From NCBI GenBank assembly GCA_001179505.1, contig CDMY01000259.1, positions 2,220 to 66,219 of the forward strand: a stretch of DNA of 64,000 nt. The letters are read 5' to 3'. This document shows positions 10,742-21,442 of this stretch, piece after piece. Numbering within the stretch: position 1 is the stretch's first letter; each line of letters starts with the position of its first letter. The translations under genes and the position numbers were made by a program. The notes beneath the pieces were generated by a model. That model was not told the origin of the DNA. It made no database searches and saw only the letters and a list, made by a program, of their open reading frames with translations. Source of the DNA: Vitrella brassicaformis (Eukaryota > Sar > Vitrellaceae).

Positions 10742-11290
10742 AGTGTCTGTTCTTGTCTGTTCTGATTAGCGGTGTTTGAAGCCAGCCATTTTGTGCTCTA
10801 GCTAAAGATGAGTAGCGAAGTCGCGGCCCTCTGTGCTGCTGGCCATTTCGTCCTTATAGTATCGTCCTCATTCATTCTGTACGGACCTGCATTGCTGCCC
10901 ACAATGCACCGTCGCCCCCCGGTGGCCATCGTCAGGTCAGTCGATCACTCACACACGAACGAGTGCCTGAGCATCTGGCTATGTATGTGCCTTTCTCCCC
11001 GTGTGTGTGTGTGTGTGTGTGTCATGTGACTTGCAGGTCACTGGTCAGTTTGCCATTGCATAAGGAAGCCCATCTATTCTAACCGCCCTCTTCCTCCATC
11101 AGTACGATCCATAAGGTATGTGTGCCACATACATGCCAAGCCGAATATGCCCTCAGCTTCACGTGTCTCTCCTCGTGTGTGTTTATGCCGTTGCGTGCAG
11201 GTTTCCAATGTCGTTAACGAAGCCAATATGCTACTCGCCGTCCTTTTCGCACTCTGCACACGCCACCGCCACACTAAGGTAGGTGGGTGT
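10742..11290 (+). repeat. Dispersed repeat module, copy 3 (best preserved)
   Basis: Contains a plausible two-exon small gene. Exon 1 starts at 10808 (MSSEVAALCAAGHFVLIV...) and ends in ATCGTCAG before GTCAGT. After TTGCAG the second exon encodes SLVSLPLHKEAHLF and a stop near 11081. The predicted product is about 57 residues with one hydrophobic stretch (FVLIVSSSFILYG). The first exon is kept in sequence between copies while the intron TG tract varies in length. Function unknown; it may equally be a conserved part of a mobile element. Confidence 0.6.
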
Positions 11291-11585
11291 GGGCGTCAGT
11301 CACACACACATGCATGCACACCGAAGTACCTGCTCATCTGTCTACGCTGTGTCTGTGTCTCTGTCGCTCAGCAACCCGATCGCCTGCCTCCTCTTGCCCA
11401 CAAGTCTCTGCCACACGCCACACAAGCCGAGATCGTTAAGCCGAGGCCGTCTTAAGGGTCACTGTGTCTGCTAGGGGAACTCATGGTGGATGTCACACTC
11501 GTGGTCTTTTGTAAGTGGGTAATCACTGCGTGACGTGACGTGACGTGTCGGGTGGCGTCTGTGTATTTTTTGTACCTACGTGTGC

Positions 11586-11775
11586 GTGAGCCGTGATGTC
11601 GTGCACGTGTGTGCGGCCTTTTGCGGAGAAGAGGGAACCGTCGATACTCCGATCTGCATCGGGCGAGTCAGTTGGTGGTGTGGTGGGGGTGGATTGTGGG
11701 GGCAGATAGTCGGTGGGGCGGCAAATCGCTGTCTACATTTTATATTTGTTTGGCTGTGTCTCACTTGTGAACGCA
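11586..11775. repeat. Repeat module 3' block
   Basis: GTGAGCCGTGATGTCGTGC to GAGAAGAGGGAACC matches 10092-10140. CGCTGTCTACATTTTATATT at 11729 recurs at about 12609. Just upstream (11560-11580) lies the GTGTATTTTTTGTACCTACG block shared with about 12672 and 43907. Confidence 0.6.
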
Positions 11776-11885
11776 CCACTAAGGCCGAGACGAAGGTGAG
11801 GCGGCTGGGGGCAGACAGACGAGATCAGAGAGAGAATTCAATGCAATTCAATCTGTGCCCTCCTGTGTATTCCAGACTGCCACGA

Positions 11886-12130
11886 CCTGCAGCGTGACGA
11901 TCCACAACGTACGTGTGCCCACGACACGGACGGCCGAATATACCCTCAGCTTCACGTGTCGCGCCTCCTGTGTATGTGCCATTGCTTGCAGGTTTCCTCC
12001 CTCCCAGTGCTGTGGTGCCCAACCAGCCGGCCAACCAACCAGTAACGAAGCCAATATACGTACTGCTCATTCTTCCTTCCACACTCTCTACACGCCGCCA
12101 CCACCGTAAGGTACGTGGGTATGGGCGTCA
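11886..12130 (+). repeat. Dispersed repeat module, copy 4 (3' half only)
   Basis: Matches 11098-11290 and 9570-9745 from CGATCCA(C/T)AA through GCCGAATATRCCCTCAGCTT, CACGTGT and ATTGCTTGCAGGTTTCC to CGCCGCCACCACCGTAAGG. The first exon and first intron of the module are missing. Confidence 0.6.
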
Positions 12131-12599
12131 GTCTCATGCACGCCGAAGTGCCTGCTCATCTCTACGTGTGTGTGTGTGTCCCCGACCCAATCGCCTCCTA
12201 CTCTTCTGTCTATCACGCCCCCCACACACCCCACACACCACACGCCAAGCCAAGCCAAGCGAGAGAGAGAGAGAGAGACAACTCACGTGGGGGAAACTCA
12301 AGCGTATGTGCGTGGGGAATGGCTGTCTGTCGTGTCACATGGGGGGATCTCACGGGAACAGATGACACACACGTGCCCGCGATCGATGGATGGATGTCAT
12401 TCGCTCGTGGCCTCCTGTAAGTGAGTAGTGAGTATGGATGGATGGATGGATGTGTGTGTTTGGTTGTGTCCTCTTTAGGCTGTGGCCAAGCCGCCATCGA
12501 CCACCTCGGCCGCCGACCACCGCATCACCACATCCACAGCTAGTGGCGTCCCCCTCCCCCGCCCCCGCAGACACCACACCGCCCAGGGGAAGGCGTTGG

Positions 12600-12765
12600 C
12601 AGACCGCTGTCTACATTTTATATTTGACTGGCTGTGCGTCACTTCTCAATAAAGTCCCAAGAATGCATGGTGTGTATTTTTGGCACCTACGCTCCTGCAC
12701 ACTGACTCTGGTACTTACCTTCGGACGGACACACTGGGGATCCCACCCAATACAAGACAAAAAAT
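12600..12765 (+). repeat. End block of the repeat module, with AATAAA
   Basis: CGCTGTCTACATTTTATATT, then CTTCTCAATAAAGTCCC (a possible polyadenylation signal at about 12649), then GTGTATTTTTGGCACCTACG and a GC-rich tail. The last part is repeated at 43905-43975, immediately upstream of the full-length DNA-PKcs gene. Confidence 0.55.
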
Positions 12766-13799
12766 TCACCATCAAGTGCCAGGTGGCGCATGAGCACACA
12801 AACACATCAGTCTCACGAACACACACACACACACACACACACACGGTCCGCACCACAACACATCAGTCTCACGAACACACACACAACAGATCAGATCGAA
12901 GTTAGGTACACGGAACAGATCGCGTCCATCAACCACATCACTCTACTCAGTCAGTCAGTCAGTCAGTCCACAAACGAGAGGGACGGGCGAGCAGCATACA
13001 CACATCGATGCACAGTGATCGAACCAGCGGCTCGAGGAGAATGACTGACAGGGCAGAAAGAAAGAGCCCCTCTATAGAACACCCATCCATACCACCTAGC
13101 CTCTTCGACACCTTGAACTGCCCACAGCGGTGACCCACCACCCATGACGCGCCTCCTTCCCTTCTGGTGGAGCGTCCAGTCCACATGCGTCGCCATGCCT
13201 TGACCAGAGGGCTCGCCTCTCGAACTTTCAGAGGGTGGTGAGGCATTCTCTTCTGAGAGAACCAAGTATGGGGGACTCCACACAGAGAGCGAAAGAAATG
13301 CCTGCCTGCCGCCCCTGTACTCACCGTTGGCCGCGTGACGCGGGGAGGGCGACCCGACCCTGACGTGCCTCGTTTGCCCAAGCTGGCGGCACCCTCACTC
13401 TGCTGAGCGGCAGTCGAATAGCGAGGCCGACCGACATGCGCTCCAGCTTGCGGCAGCGTTGAATGGCACTCTGGACCTTGACCTTTCTCTCCAGCATGTT
13501 TTCACGTCCGCCTCCTCGCGCGTCGCCCAGCTAGGGAGACCCTCTCCCTCTTGAGCCGGCCAAGCGCTGACAAAAAGAGGCGAGCAGGCAGGAGAACAGC
13601 CGGACGCGGAAGACCGAGGAGGCGATGGAGACGCCGCAAGAGCTCCAGAAGGCATAGGGGGACGGAATCACACGCAACCGCAACCGACCGAATCGGCTCG
13701 TCGAGAGATCTCGACAGATCTTGGAAGCCGAGATCTTTGCTGATACTTGCCAGGTGGGCAGCACGGACAACAGAGAACTCAGGGCGAGGGACTCAAGTC
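12766..13799. other. No recognisable gene; CA repeats and presumed 5' region
   Basis: The 12800-12890 part has two copies of ACACATCAGTCTCACGAACA followed by CA repeats; a CAGT run sits at 12950-12968. Minus-strand 12959-13381 and plus-strand 13551-13835 are open for about 140 and 94 codons but resemble nothing I know. The stretch next to 13800 is probably the promoter and leader of the transaminase gene. Confidence 0.4.
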
Positions 13800-13808
13800 A
13801 AGCTCGCA
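13800..13808 (+). promoter_or_regulatory. AAGCTCGCA promoter-motif copy
   Basis: One of six copies of the 9-mer in the window, 127 bases upstream of the chosen start codon of the transaminase gene. Confidence 0.5.
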
Positions 13809-13934
13809 AAAGATCAGCAGATTTCAGATCCTTGAGTTTCGTGGAAGAAAGCCCTCCAGCACTAGACTTAGGTGCCGATTTTTCATCGCCAGCAAGCGAC
13901 AAGGCGTTTCGGGCCTGGCATCTGCAGATTTCAG

Positions 13935-16699
13935 ATGCTGCTGCGTCGGGCATTGAGCCATGGGTGGTCCCCTGGCACAGCGTGGCTGAGATGCATGAGT
14001 GTGGGCAGGAGCCGCCAGCCATTCCAGGAGCTGCTCCTGCCAATCGAGATCAAGACCGAGGTAGGTGTGCAGACAGACAGACAGAGCACCACACACACAA
14101 TTATGCACTCACACAGAGGTTGACAAGTGCTTGCTTGGTCTGTCGATCAGTTCCCAGGTCCAGAGTCAGAGAGGCTCAAGGCCGAGTATGACCAAATCGG
14201 AGGAGGTCAGCACATAAATGCCGCAGAGAGGAGAGAGGGAGGGAGGCATCGTGTGTGTGTGTGTGTGTGTGTTCGTGTGTCCCGCATGGCTGGCTACTGC
14301 TGTAACATCCGTCCATCCACCATGGCTGCAGGCGGAGGTGCGGTGAAGTTCTTTGTTGACTTCGAGTCGAGTCAGGGCAACTACCTGGTAGACGCCGATG
14401 GGAACAGGATGCTCGACATGTACGGCCACATCGCATCCATACCCCTGGTCAGTCAGTCAGTCACATGAGACGAGAGAGACTAAAGCTGCTGTCTTGTGTT
14501 GTGTTGTGTTGTCTTGTGTTGTCTTGTGTTGTCTTGTGTTGTGTTGTGTTGTGTTGATGTGTCAGGGTTACAACCATCCCCGTCTGTCTGCGCTGTCTGA
14601 GCTGCCGCACATGAAGACGCTGCTCGTCAACAGGGCTGCGCTGGGCCTCATGCCGCCTAAGGACTTTGGAACCAAAGTACAGCACATAAGACGATATGTG
14701 ATCGACTTGCCGTGTGTATCAGTGTCTGTGTCTGTGTGTGTGTAGGTGAAGGACATTCTGATGAGTGTTGCGCCGCCTGGCATGACCAATGTGCGTGTGA
14801 ATGCACCGTACCCACCGAACCTGTGTGTGAGTCCTCCCTCTGTCACACACACAGGTGTGCACGATGGCGTGCGGCAGCTGCGCCAATGAGAATGCATACA
14901 AAGCAGGTAGGTCCAGCACGGCAACATGTCTAGGCAGGGCAGTCATCCTTTGCCTTTGGTCTTTTCTCTCCCTGTATGTCAGCGTGCTTCGTCTACCAGA
15001 GCAGGCGGCGCGAGGCTGAGGGCCGCGGCAAATGGGAATACACGGATGAGGACAAAGAATCCACACTGGTAGACGAACGAATGGCAGCAAAGAGAGACGG
15101 GTGGGTGTAGGCGGCATCCCCTTTTGTGTGCGTCTTCTTCAGGTCGGCGAGCCTCCCGGCTCCCCTCAGCTGAGCATCCTCTCCTTCAAAGGAGGTCAGT
15201 CTTTGCACAAGTCATCTGATGGAAGCTGGCCTCCTTCACGTGTGTGCATGTGTCAGGGTTCCATGGCCGCACGTTTGGCAGCCTGACGACAACGCACACA
15301 AAAGACACCCACAAACTGGACGTCCCCGGTAAGTTTCAAAGGGAAACACTGAGACACTTGGGGTGCGTGTAAAGAATAACATGCATCATCCATCTCTTCT
15401 TGACTTGCAGCCTTCCCGTGGCCCGTTGCTGACTTCCCGAGACTCAAATACCCACTGGAAGAGGTCAGAAACTGACCGCGCTGGAGATCATTCGCCGTTC
15501 GATGTGTGTGTCTGGCATCGGTCAGAACGTGGAAGCCAACAGAGCGGAGGAGGCACGGTGTCTGCAGACGGTGGAGGACCTGATTGTCGACAGGGAGAAG
15601 CGCAACGACTGGCCTGTCGCTGCCGTGGTCGTCGAGCCCATTCAGGTACCTACCTAGACACAGTTGAATGAAGTGATCTGACGGACATACGTTTGTGTGG
15701 CTTCCTGGATGCAATGCAGTCTGAGGGCGGGGACCACCATGCGTCTGCTGACTTCTTCCGAGGCCTCAGAGATGTCACCAGACGGCATGGAGTGGTAAGA
15801 CAAGACACACAGGATGAGCCATTGAACGCATCCTCGCTCTGTCTCCGTGTGTGTGCAGGCGTTGATTGTGGATGAGGTCCAGACGGGCGTGGCAGCCACA
15901 GGGCACATGTGGTGAGTGGATAAAGGGATGACAAACACACGACATGAAGAGTGTACACCTGCTTTCTGTGTACAGGGCTCACGAATCATGGAATCTGACA
16001 GACCCGCCAGATCTCGTCACATTCTCCAAGAAATCACAGGTAGGTTGGTAGGCAGAAACGGTCCCTGGCTATCTGTGTGTGCGTATGTGTGTGTGTGTGT
16101 GTGTGTGTGTCAGATTGCTGGTCTGTACTTCACCGATGCGTTCCGTCCCAATGTCGGATATCGGATCTTCAACACCTGGATGGGCGACGCGGTCAGGCTG
16201 TACCAGTTCCAAGCCATCCTCCAAACCATCGAGGTAGGTGGGCATGCGAGACGCGCAGCCCGGATCACGTGTGTGCCTTTATTGGCGTTGGTCAGAGCGA
16301 GAAGTTGCTGGACAACTGCCGCAAGACGGGCGATGCGTTGCTGGCCGTCCTGCAGGAGGCAGCAGCGACCTACCCCTCTTTGCTCAAGAACCCCCGCGGT
16401 CAGGGCACCATCTGCGCCGTCGATGGCGTCGACACCGCCACGAGGGACACCATTGTCGACAAAATGAGGCACAAAGGCGTCCTGATGGGTGAGTGAGAGA
16501 AAGGGCGAGAGGATAGACAACGGCGCTTCTGATGATGAACCTTACGCTTATGTGCATGTGTGTTTGGATGAGTGCAGGTGTGTGTGGGTCTCATGCGCTT
16601 CGTTTCCGGCCGTCGTTGACCTTCTCCCCATTGCACGTGCAGCAGTTCGCCCCTATTTTCATCAAAGTGCTCGAGGAGGTCGCATCGGCGAAACCGTGA
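13935..16699 (+). CDS. ABAT: 4-aminobutyrate aminotransferase, mitochondrial
   Basis: Pyridoxal-phosphate enzyme that transfers the amino group of GABA to 2-oxoglutarate, giving succinate semialdehyde and glutamate (GABA shunt). About a dozen exons can be chained, following animal and fungal GABA transaminase end to end: [107 protein letters not shown] with the expected PLP lysine; [10 protein letters not shown]; and the C-terminal [20 protein letters not shown]. Exon 1 (13935-14060) starts [19 protein letters not shown], an Arg-rich sequence that fits a mitochondrial presequence. An in-frame ATG at 13872 is an alternative start. Exon 2 begins at 14151 after TGATCAG; the last exon ends with TGA at 16697-16699. 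The intron at 14453-14565 carries a TTGTG-type repeat and that at 16083-16112 a TG run. Confidence 0.92.
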
Positions 16700-17105
16700 C
16701 GGTCGTCTTTTTCTCGCGCGTGAGATATTTGTCGATCGGTTCACACATGCCAGCTGGCTGTATTGTAGAAAGTATGAAGCGTGTTGATGTATGTGATGGC
16801 ATGGTGCAAGACCAAGACACACAGGCCTTTTGTCCACCCATGCGTACGCACACGAGCGAGAGGCAGGCTGCTCATGTATGTCATATCACTCAACTCGTCG
16901 GAACGTCCCAAATCGATGCATGTCTCGATGACTGCATGCCTTGCTTTGCAAATCACAGGCGAAAAAAGGCAGAACAGACAACTCACACAGACACTCACAC
17001 TCACACACACACTCCCCCTTTCCCGCCTTCTCTTGTCTCCTTCCCTCCCTCCCGCTTCCCTCCTGGTTGGTCGACGGTTGGTTGTTGCGCGCGCCCCTCA
17101 CTCAC
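16700..17105. other. Convergent spacer
   Basis: Separates the 3' ends of the transaminase (+) and the membrane protein (-). Pyrimidine-rich CTCACA and CCCTCC runs at 16985-17060; no exon or clear terminator seen. Confidence 0.5.
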
Positions 17106-17666
17106 TCAGAGGCCCAGGTCGTGCAGCAGTTTGTCGGTCCACTCGCCCGCTTCCGGGATGAACATGGGGGCCAGCACGACCACCAGCACGGCAGCCGACA
17201 GCACCACCCCCACGGCAACAAGACACTGGCACCGACAGCTTCTGTACCAGTCCTTCTCCGAGGCCATGTGCGTCGTGATCTCGTCGACCAGGGCCGCCTG
17301 CCTGGCCTCCGCCCCCATCATAGCCCCCGACCGCTCCTTCTCCAGCGCGTCGAGCCGCTTGGGCGTGGCGTCCTCCTCCAGGCCGCCCCTGCCTCCCCCA
17401 GACCACGCCGACGTTGTCTCCTTCCACGCGGCTGCGAAGCCCTCCTTGAAGCCCTCCTTCCACGTCTTCTTACCCCCCTTGCCAGCCACCGGGGTGCGCT
17501 CCCGCAGCGACTTGGAACCTGGGCTTTGGCTCATCGGACTGGCGCTCATGGGGCTGGCCTGCTGGTCTTCGAGAGTGGACTGGAGAGCCGATGCGCCGCC
17601 CGGGGGACCTGGCTTCGGCACAGGCAGGGTTTGGGGGGACTGCTGGTGACGCACGTCGCTCCACAT
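17106..17666 (-). CDS. Hypothetical protein with a C-terminal membrane anchor
   Basis: Single-exon frame of 186 codons read leftwards from an ATG at 17666 (MWSDVRHQQSPQTLPVPKPG). The N-terminal third is Pro/Ser-rich and probably disordered. A basic-aromatic stretch follows (KKTWKEGFKEGFAAAWKETT), then a charged region that may be helical (KRLDALEKERSGAMMGAEAR). Near the C-terminus is one hydrophobic segment (CLVAVGVVLSAAVLVVVLAP) and a short tail, so the bulk probably faces the cytosol with a tail-anchor-like topology. The open frame continues upstream of 17666 to 18224, but that part overlaps the divergent gene and is low-complexity, so I took the internal methionine. Family unknown. It shares a 246-base divergent spacer with the EF-hand gene. 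Confidence 0.6.
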   Translation of the reverse strand: MWSDVRHQQSPQTLPVPKPGPPGGASALQSTLEDQQASPMSASPMSQSPGSKSLRERTPVAGKGGKKTWKEGFKEGFAAAWKETTSAWSGGGRGGLEEDATPKRLDALEKERSGAMMGAEARQAALVDEITTHMASEKDWYRSCRCQCLVAVGVVLSAAVLVVVLAPMFIPEAGEWTDKLLHDLGL

Positions 17667-17765
17667 CCTCGCTTCAGCTTCAACTTGGGAGTTCAAGTTG
17701 TTCCGGGAAGACTGGGGGCAGGCCCCCACTTCAAAATTCTCGACGATTCTTTCGCTTCGAATTCT

Positions 17766-17774
17766 AAGCTCGCA
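17766..17774 (+). promoter_or_regulatory. AAGCTCGCA promoter-motif copy
   Basis: Lies in the 246-base spacer between divergent starts at 17666 (-) and 17913 (+), 100 and 139 bases from them. Confidence 0.5.
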
Positions 17775-17912
17775 CGCGAATTGGAAAGGAAGAGAGCCGG
17801 AAAGTAGAAATAGGTGAAAGTTGAGTTGACGTTGTTGAGTTGACGTTGTCAGAAAACGGAGACCCCCGTAATCTCGTTCGCTGACTACCGTCGTCGCCAG
17901 ATCTCTCCCGCG

Positions 17913-19090
17913 ATGGCTGCCCCGCGTTCCCAGGTGCCCACCGAGAGGACGGAGAACTTCCGCGCCGCTGTCCAGAGGCAGGGTGGCGGTTTCAACAGCG
18001 AGCGGCTTGTCCAGCTGCTGAAGCAGTGGGATCAGGACGGGGATGGCAAGTTCGGCTTGGAGGAGGTGGTCAAGGCCGCCAGGGAGCTGGAGGGGGAGCA
18101 GAGGAAGAGCAGGAACCTCACCTGGGTGCTCGCCGCCTTCATCATACTCTACCTCGCCACTCTCGCCATCTTCCTCGGTGGGAAGGAGGGAGGGAAGGAA
18201 GACCACAGAGGGACAGGACAGCAAACGGATGATGTGTGCGTTTCGTGTCGGTGTGTGTGTGATACAGGCATGACTGTAGCTGCCAATGAGTTGTCCAAGG
18301 ACTACCGTCCCGATGTGGACGGCCGGCTGACCCCGACCGGCAAGTATGAGCAGACGGTGTCCACCAGGGAGGCCCTCGACTCCATCCAGATGTTCGACTT
18401 CCTCGATGTGAGTCAGTCAGTCGACTGGAAATGGACACAACCCATTCACCCACCCACCAGCCATCGTGAACCTCTCCCCCCTCTGTCTGTCTGTCTGCGT
18501 GCGTGTGTGTGTTCAGATTGACTTCGCTGATCTGTACAAGGCGGAGGCCATCTACCTGGAGTTCAACGCGACTAGCGAGTCAGGGCGGATCGAGAAGATT
18601 GAGAAGTTCTACAAGATCGCAGAGGTGTCTCGCAACCCCGAGGCCCGCCACGTGGAGATCAAGTTCGAGAGCGGCGAGTTCATGACCATGTCGGACGCAG
18701 GCGCCAACCTGTACGAGGCCGGCGCCACGGAGGAGGGTGACACCATCGCCGTCTTCAAGGGTGAGTAGTCTGGAAGGGAGCCAAAACACACCGGTCTCAC
18801 ACACTTTGCATCTGGTTCGTCTTCTCCCTGTGTTGTGTCCAGGTCCTGAGTTCAAAGAGGAAGCGAGCAACGAGGAGAACAAGCTGACCAACGAGACCAT
18901 CCCGGAGGACCAGCGGCGGCTGCAGGCGCCCACCCGCTTCGGCACGCAGGGCGGCCGGGCCAACAATATCTTCTTCAACACCGGACGCCTCTACGACCGC
19001 GGCATCGTCGATATCGGTGCGGGCAGGTTCCAGGCGCTCGCCGTGCGCGGCAGGTGCCTCGGCAGCCGATTCCAGTGCCGATCTTTTTGA
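17913..19090 (+). CDS. EF-hand, single-pass membrane protein
   Basis: Four exons (17913-18177, 18268-18407, 18517-18760, 18843-19090) join in frame with GT-AG introns. The N-terminal part carries one canonical EF-hand loop, DQDGDGKFGLEE at residues 40-51, with acidic residues at loop positions 1, 3, 5 and 12, so calcium binding is likely. A transmembrane helix follows at about residues 71-88 (WVLAAFIILYLATLAIFLG). The remaining roughly 210 residues have no family I recognise; they are mixed and charged with a conserved-looking core (KIEKFYKIAEVSRNPEARHV) and end in a basic tail. With the helix in the middle, the EF-hand and the C-terminal part should lie on opposite sides of a membrane. Function unknown; calcium sensing at a membrane is inference only. 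Confidence 0.75.
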
Positions 19091-21239
19091 AGCATAGCGG
19101 GGCCGGACGGGATGGGGCGGGCTGGCATGTGTGTATCCACCTACTACTGTGTTGAGTGTCTGTCCGTGTATGTGTGTATTGTCAGGGGGGTGGGGGGCGT
19201 ATGAGAGTTTTTCTGTGTGGGTCGGAGTGGGGGATGGGTTGTCTCTCAGTGTAATGGGCGGGCGAAGGTAAGTAAAGCTTATGGGTTGGTTGGGTGAACG
19301 GATGGGTGGATGTCGAAGCGCATCGTGGGGGTCATGCATACAGACCGTCCCTGCCGGCTATGATTTAGTCACACGTAGCTATCTGCCTGGCTGGCTGGCC
19401 TGGCGGGGGCACAGGCTCTCTCCCGCCTCGCAGAAGCGAGCAGGCACGCAGACCAGCAGCTGTACAGCTAGCTACACAAAGACAGACAATACACGACCGC
19501 AGCAAAGGGTGGATCGCTTCTCTAGCTGTCTGCGCCTTTGTCGCCTGTGTGCATGTGTGGGTGCAATGATCCTTTTTATGTGGGGATGTCGTTTGTCCGC
19601 CTGTCTGCCTGCCTGCCTGCCTGCCTGCCTGGTTGTCTGTCTGTCTGTCCCTCCCTCCCTCCCTCCACCATCAATTAAGGCCCCCTGCCTGCCTCCCTGT
19701 GTGTCATTTCATCGCGTGCCGTGTCCCATGACCCTATCGTTTCTGTGTGTGCATCGCCGCCTCTACACGGAGGGGATGATGCAGTGAGCCAGCCAGCCGG
19801 CCAGCCAGCCTTGTGAGTCTGTCTGTCTGTATGGATTGAGGTGTGTGTACCCACCGCGTTTCTCAGTTTTCCTGCAGTGCGTATTTTTGTTGGATGGCGG
19901 GTGGGGTGGGGTGGTGGGTGGTGGGTTGGTTGGCCTCTTGTGTGGATAAATACGTAAGCTGTCTGTCTACCTATCAATGCATACATACATACATACGTGG
20001 TTCGCTCCATACCATACATACGTTCATTCCTGGCTGTCTGTCTGTCTATCGCTGTGAGTGAGTGTTTTATGTGTTCGAAGATGCTGCTGCTACAGCTGCC
20101 ATGCCATACATGGCCTGGCCTGCATACGCGTGGTGTGTTGCTTTCCTGCGGGAGCAGGGTGGGTGGATGGGATGGGCGGTTCCGGCTCTTTCTTGACGAC
20201 TGCTGGGGTTTTGTTTCTTTTTACTGTCCCCACTCTTCCTTGGCTGCGGCGCTGTCTCTTTCTTTCTCGCTCGCTCTCTGCAGATCTATGTCTGCCTGTC
20301 TATCTTGTGTCGTGTATGTATGCTGGTGGGTCTGCTCGTGCTCTTGCTCGTGTCGCGCCGCGGCTCTATCTGTCTGTCGGTGTGTCGCTGCCGTTGCCAT
20401 ATCAGCGAATCCCGCTGAAACAGCCGCGATTCGCTGACGGACCGATGCACAGATAATGTGTCTCTGGATGGGGTGGGGGTCCTGAAGACAGACGATATGC
20501 TGACCGCTGAGTGTATGTATGGCTGCCTGGCTGGCTGACACACTGACTGACACATGGCTGTCTTTTATCGAGATGTCGCCGTCGTGACTCGATTGCCTGC
20601 TCCCGTAATCCTTGATGGAATCCATTCGTGACGTTGCCTCCTGGTATCGTGTTGTCCGCAACGTTTGAGCTTTCTCTTGAAAGAGAAAGGCCCCAAACGT
20701 TGCGGGTCGACAGGCACCAGGGACGTCCGGGCACGCCAGGAGGTGTTGTCCCTTTCGAGCACTCTCAGCTGCCTGCCTGCCTGCCTTTTTACATCGTTTT
20801 TATGACACCTGGATGGATGGATGGTTGGTTGGTTGGTTGGTTTATCCCTTTGCTGCCTGGACTCGTTCAGCAGCAGACTGAGTGCGTCCGACAGAGAGAG
20901 GGAGATGCGCTTCGTGAGTCGTCGAGTCAACTGTGTGTGTGTGTGTGTTTGCGTGTGTGTGTGTCGTGTCCTGACATCCATACTTGCATGCGTGAATGAC
21001 GCTGCCGGTCGGTGTTGATCAGATGAGATGTGTGGAATGTGTACGATACGTATACGCAGTAGCATACAGCCACGAGCGCTCACATGCCGTGTAGACACAG
21101 TGTCCAATCACTCACACATCGATCGCGAATTAATCGGATCTACACTGCGCTGCAGACTAGACACATCTACACACCCCTCTCCCCATGATTCACCACAGCC
21201 AATCATGATACAAATCCATCACAACCAAGTTCGATCGAC
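19091..21239. other. 2.1-kb gene-free, repeat-rich spacer
   Basis: Holds GCCT runs (19598-19630), CCCT runs, ATAC runs (19980-20000), GGTT runs (20823-20841) and TG runs (20932-20964). A strong hairpin lies at 20656-20705, and 20680-20930 is partly repeated downstream of the TLDc gene at 23525-23670. Long minus-strand frames here are low-complexity and not credible. Confidence 0.6.
20656..20705. other. Strong nested hairpin
   Basis: Outer arms CCGCAACGTTTG (20656-20667) and CAAACGTTGCGG (20694-20705) are perfect reverse complements. Inside them CTTTCTCTT (20670-20678) pairs with AAGAGAAAG (20681-20689). A structured RNA, a cruciform or a mobile-element end are all possible; no promoter or partner was seen. 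Confidence 0.8.
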
Positions 21240-21248
21240 AAGCTCGCA
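21240..21248 (+). promoter_or_regulatory. AAGCTCGCA promoter-motif copy
   Basis: Ends 53 bases upstream of the ATG of the 46-residue membrane protein at 21302. Confidence 0.5.
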
Positions 21249-21301
21249 TGGGGCCGAGCGACTTTCATCAGAGGAGTGAAGCTTAGAGGTCTCTCGACAT
21301 C

Positions 21302-21442
21302 ATGTCAACCGTTGGCCTGATTCTCACAGGTCTGTTCACCGTGCTGCTCTTTCCCCTGGTCTTGTACATGGGCATCACTGCCTTCATCCTGATGTGCCTG
21401 AGCGACCCACAGCCGGAGGGCCGCCTGGTCCTCGTCGAGTGA
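21302..21442 (+). CDS. Small 46-residue membrane protein
   Basis: Intact ATG-TGA frame: starts MSTVGLILTGLFTVLLFPLV, continues with LYMGITAFILMCLS and ends in a short polar tail (DPQPEGRLVLVE). Nearly the whole protein is one long or two short hydrophobic helices. An AAGCTCGCA motif sits just upstream, and a good donor (GAGGTAAGAG at about 21459) with an acceptor (TTTGATGCAG, about 21518) lies just after the stop, which looks like a spliced 3' UTR. That placement makes it more than a chance frame. Alternatively it is a 5' leader ORF of the TLDc-like gene downstream. I do not recognise the family. Confidence 0.5.
   Translation: MSTVGLILTGLFTVLLFPLVLYMGITAFILMCLSDPQPEGRLVLVE

Noticed and set aside
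12959-13381. 140-codon minus-strand frame before the transaminase gene
   Set aside because: No recognisable motif, and its C-terminal end lies in CAGT repeat sequence; insufficient to call a gene.
16489-17649. 386-codon plus-strand frame over the transaminase end and the convergent gene
   Set aside because: Runs through an intron and the last exon in the wrong frame, then antisense to the membrane-protein gene.
17667-18224. Upstream extension of the minus-strand membrane-protein frame
   Set aside because: Antisense to exon 1 of the EF-hand gene and crosses the divergent promoter; the credible protein starts at 17666.
20656-20705. Histone-mRNA-type 3' stem-loop
   Set aside because: The stem is far longer than the six-base histone stem, lacks its loop sequence, and no histone gene is nearby.
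20565-21107. 180-codon minus-strand frame
   Set aside because: Made largely of TG and GGTT repeats read in reverse (His-Thr and Asn-Gln-Pro-Thr runs) and spans the hairpin.
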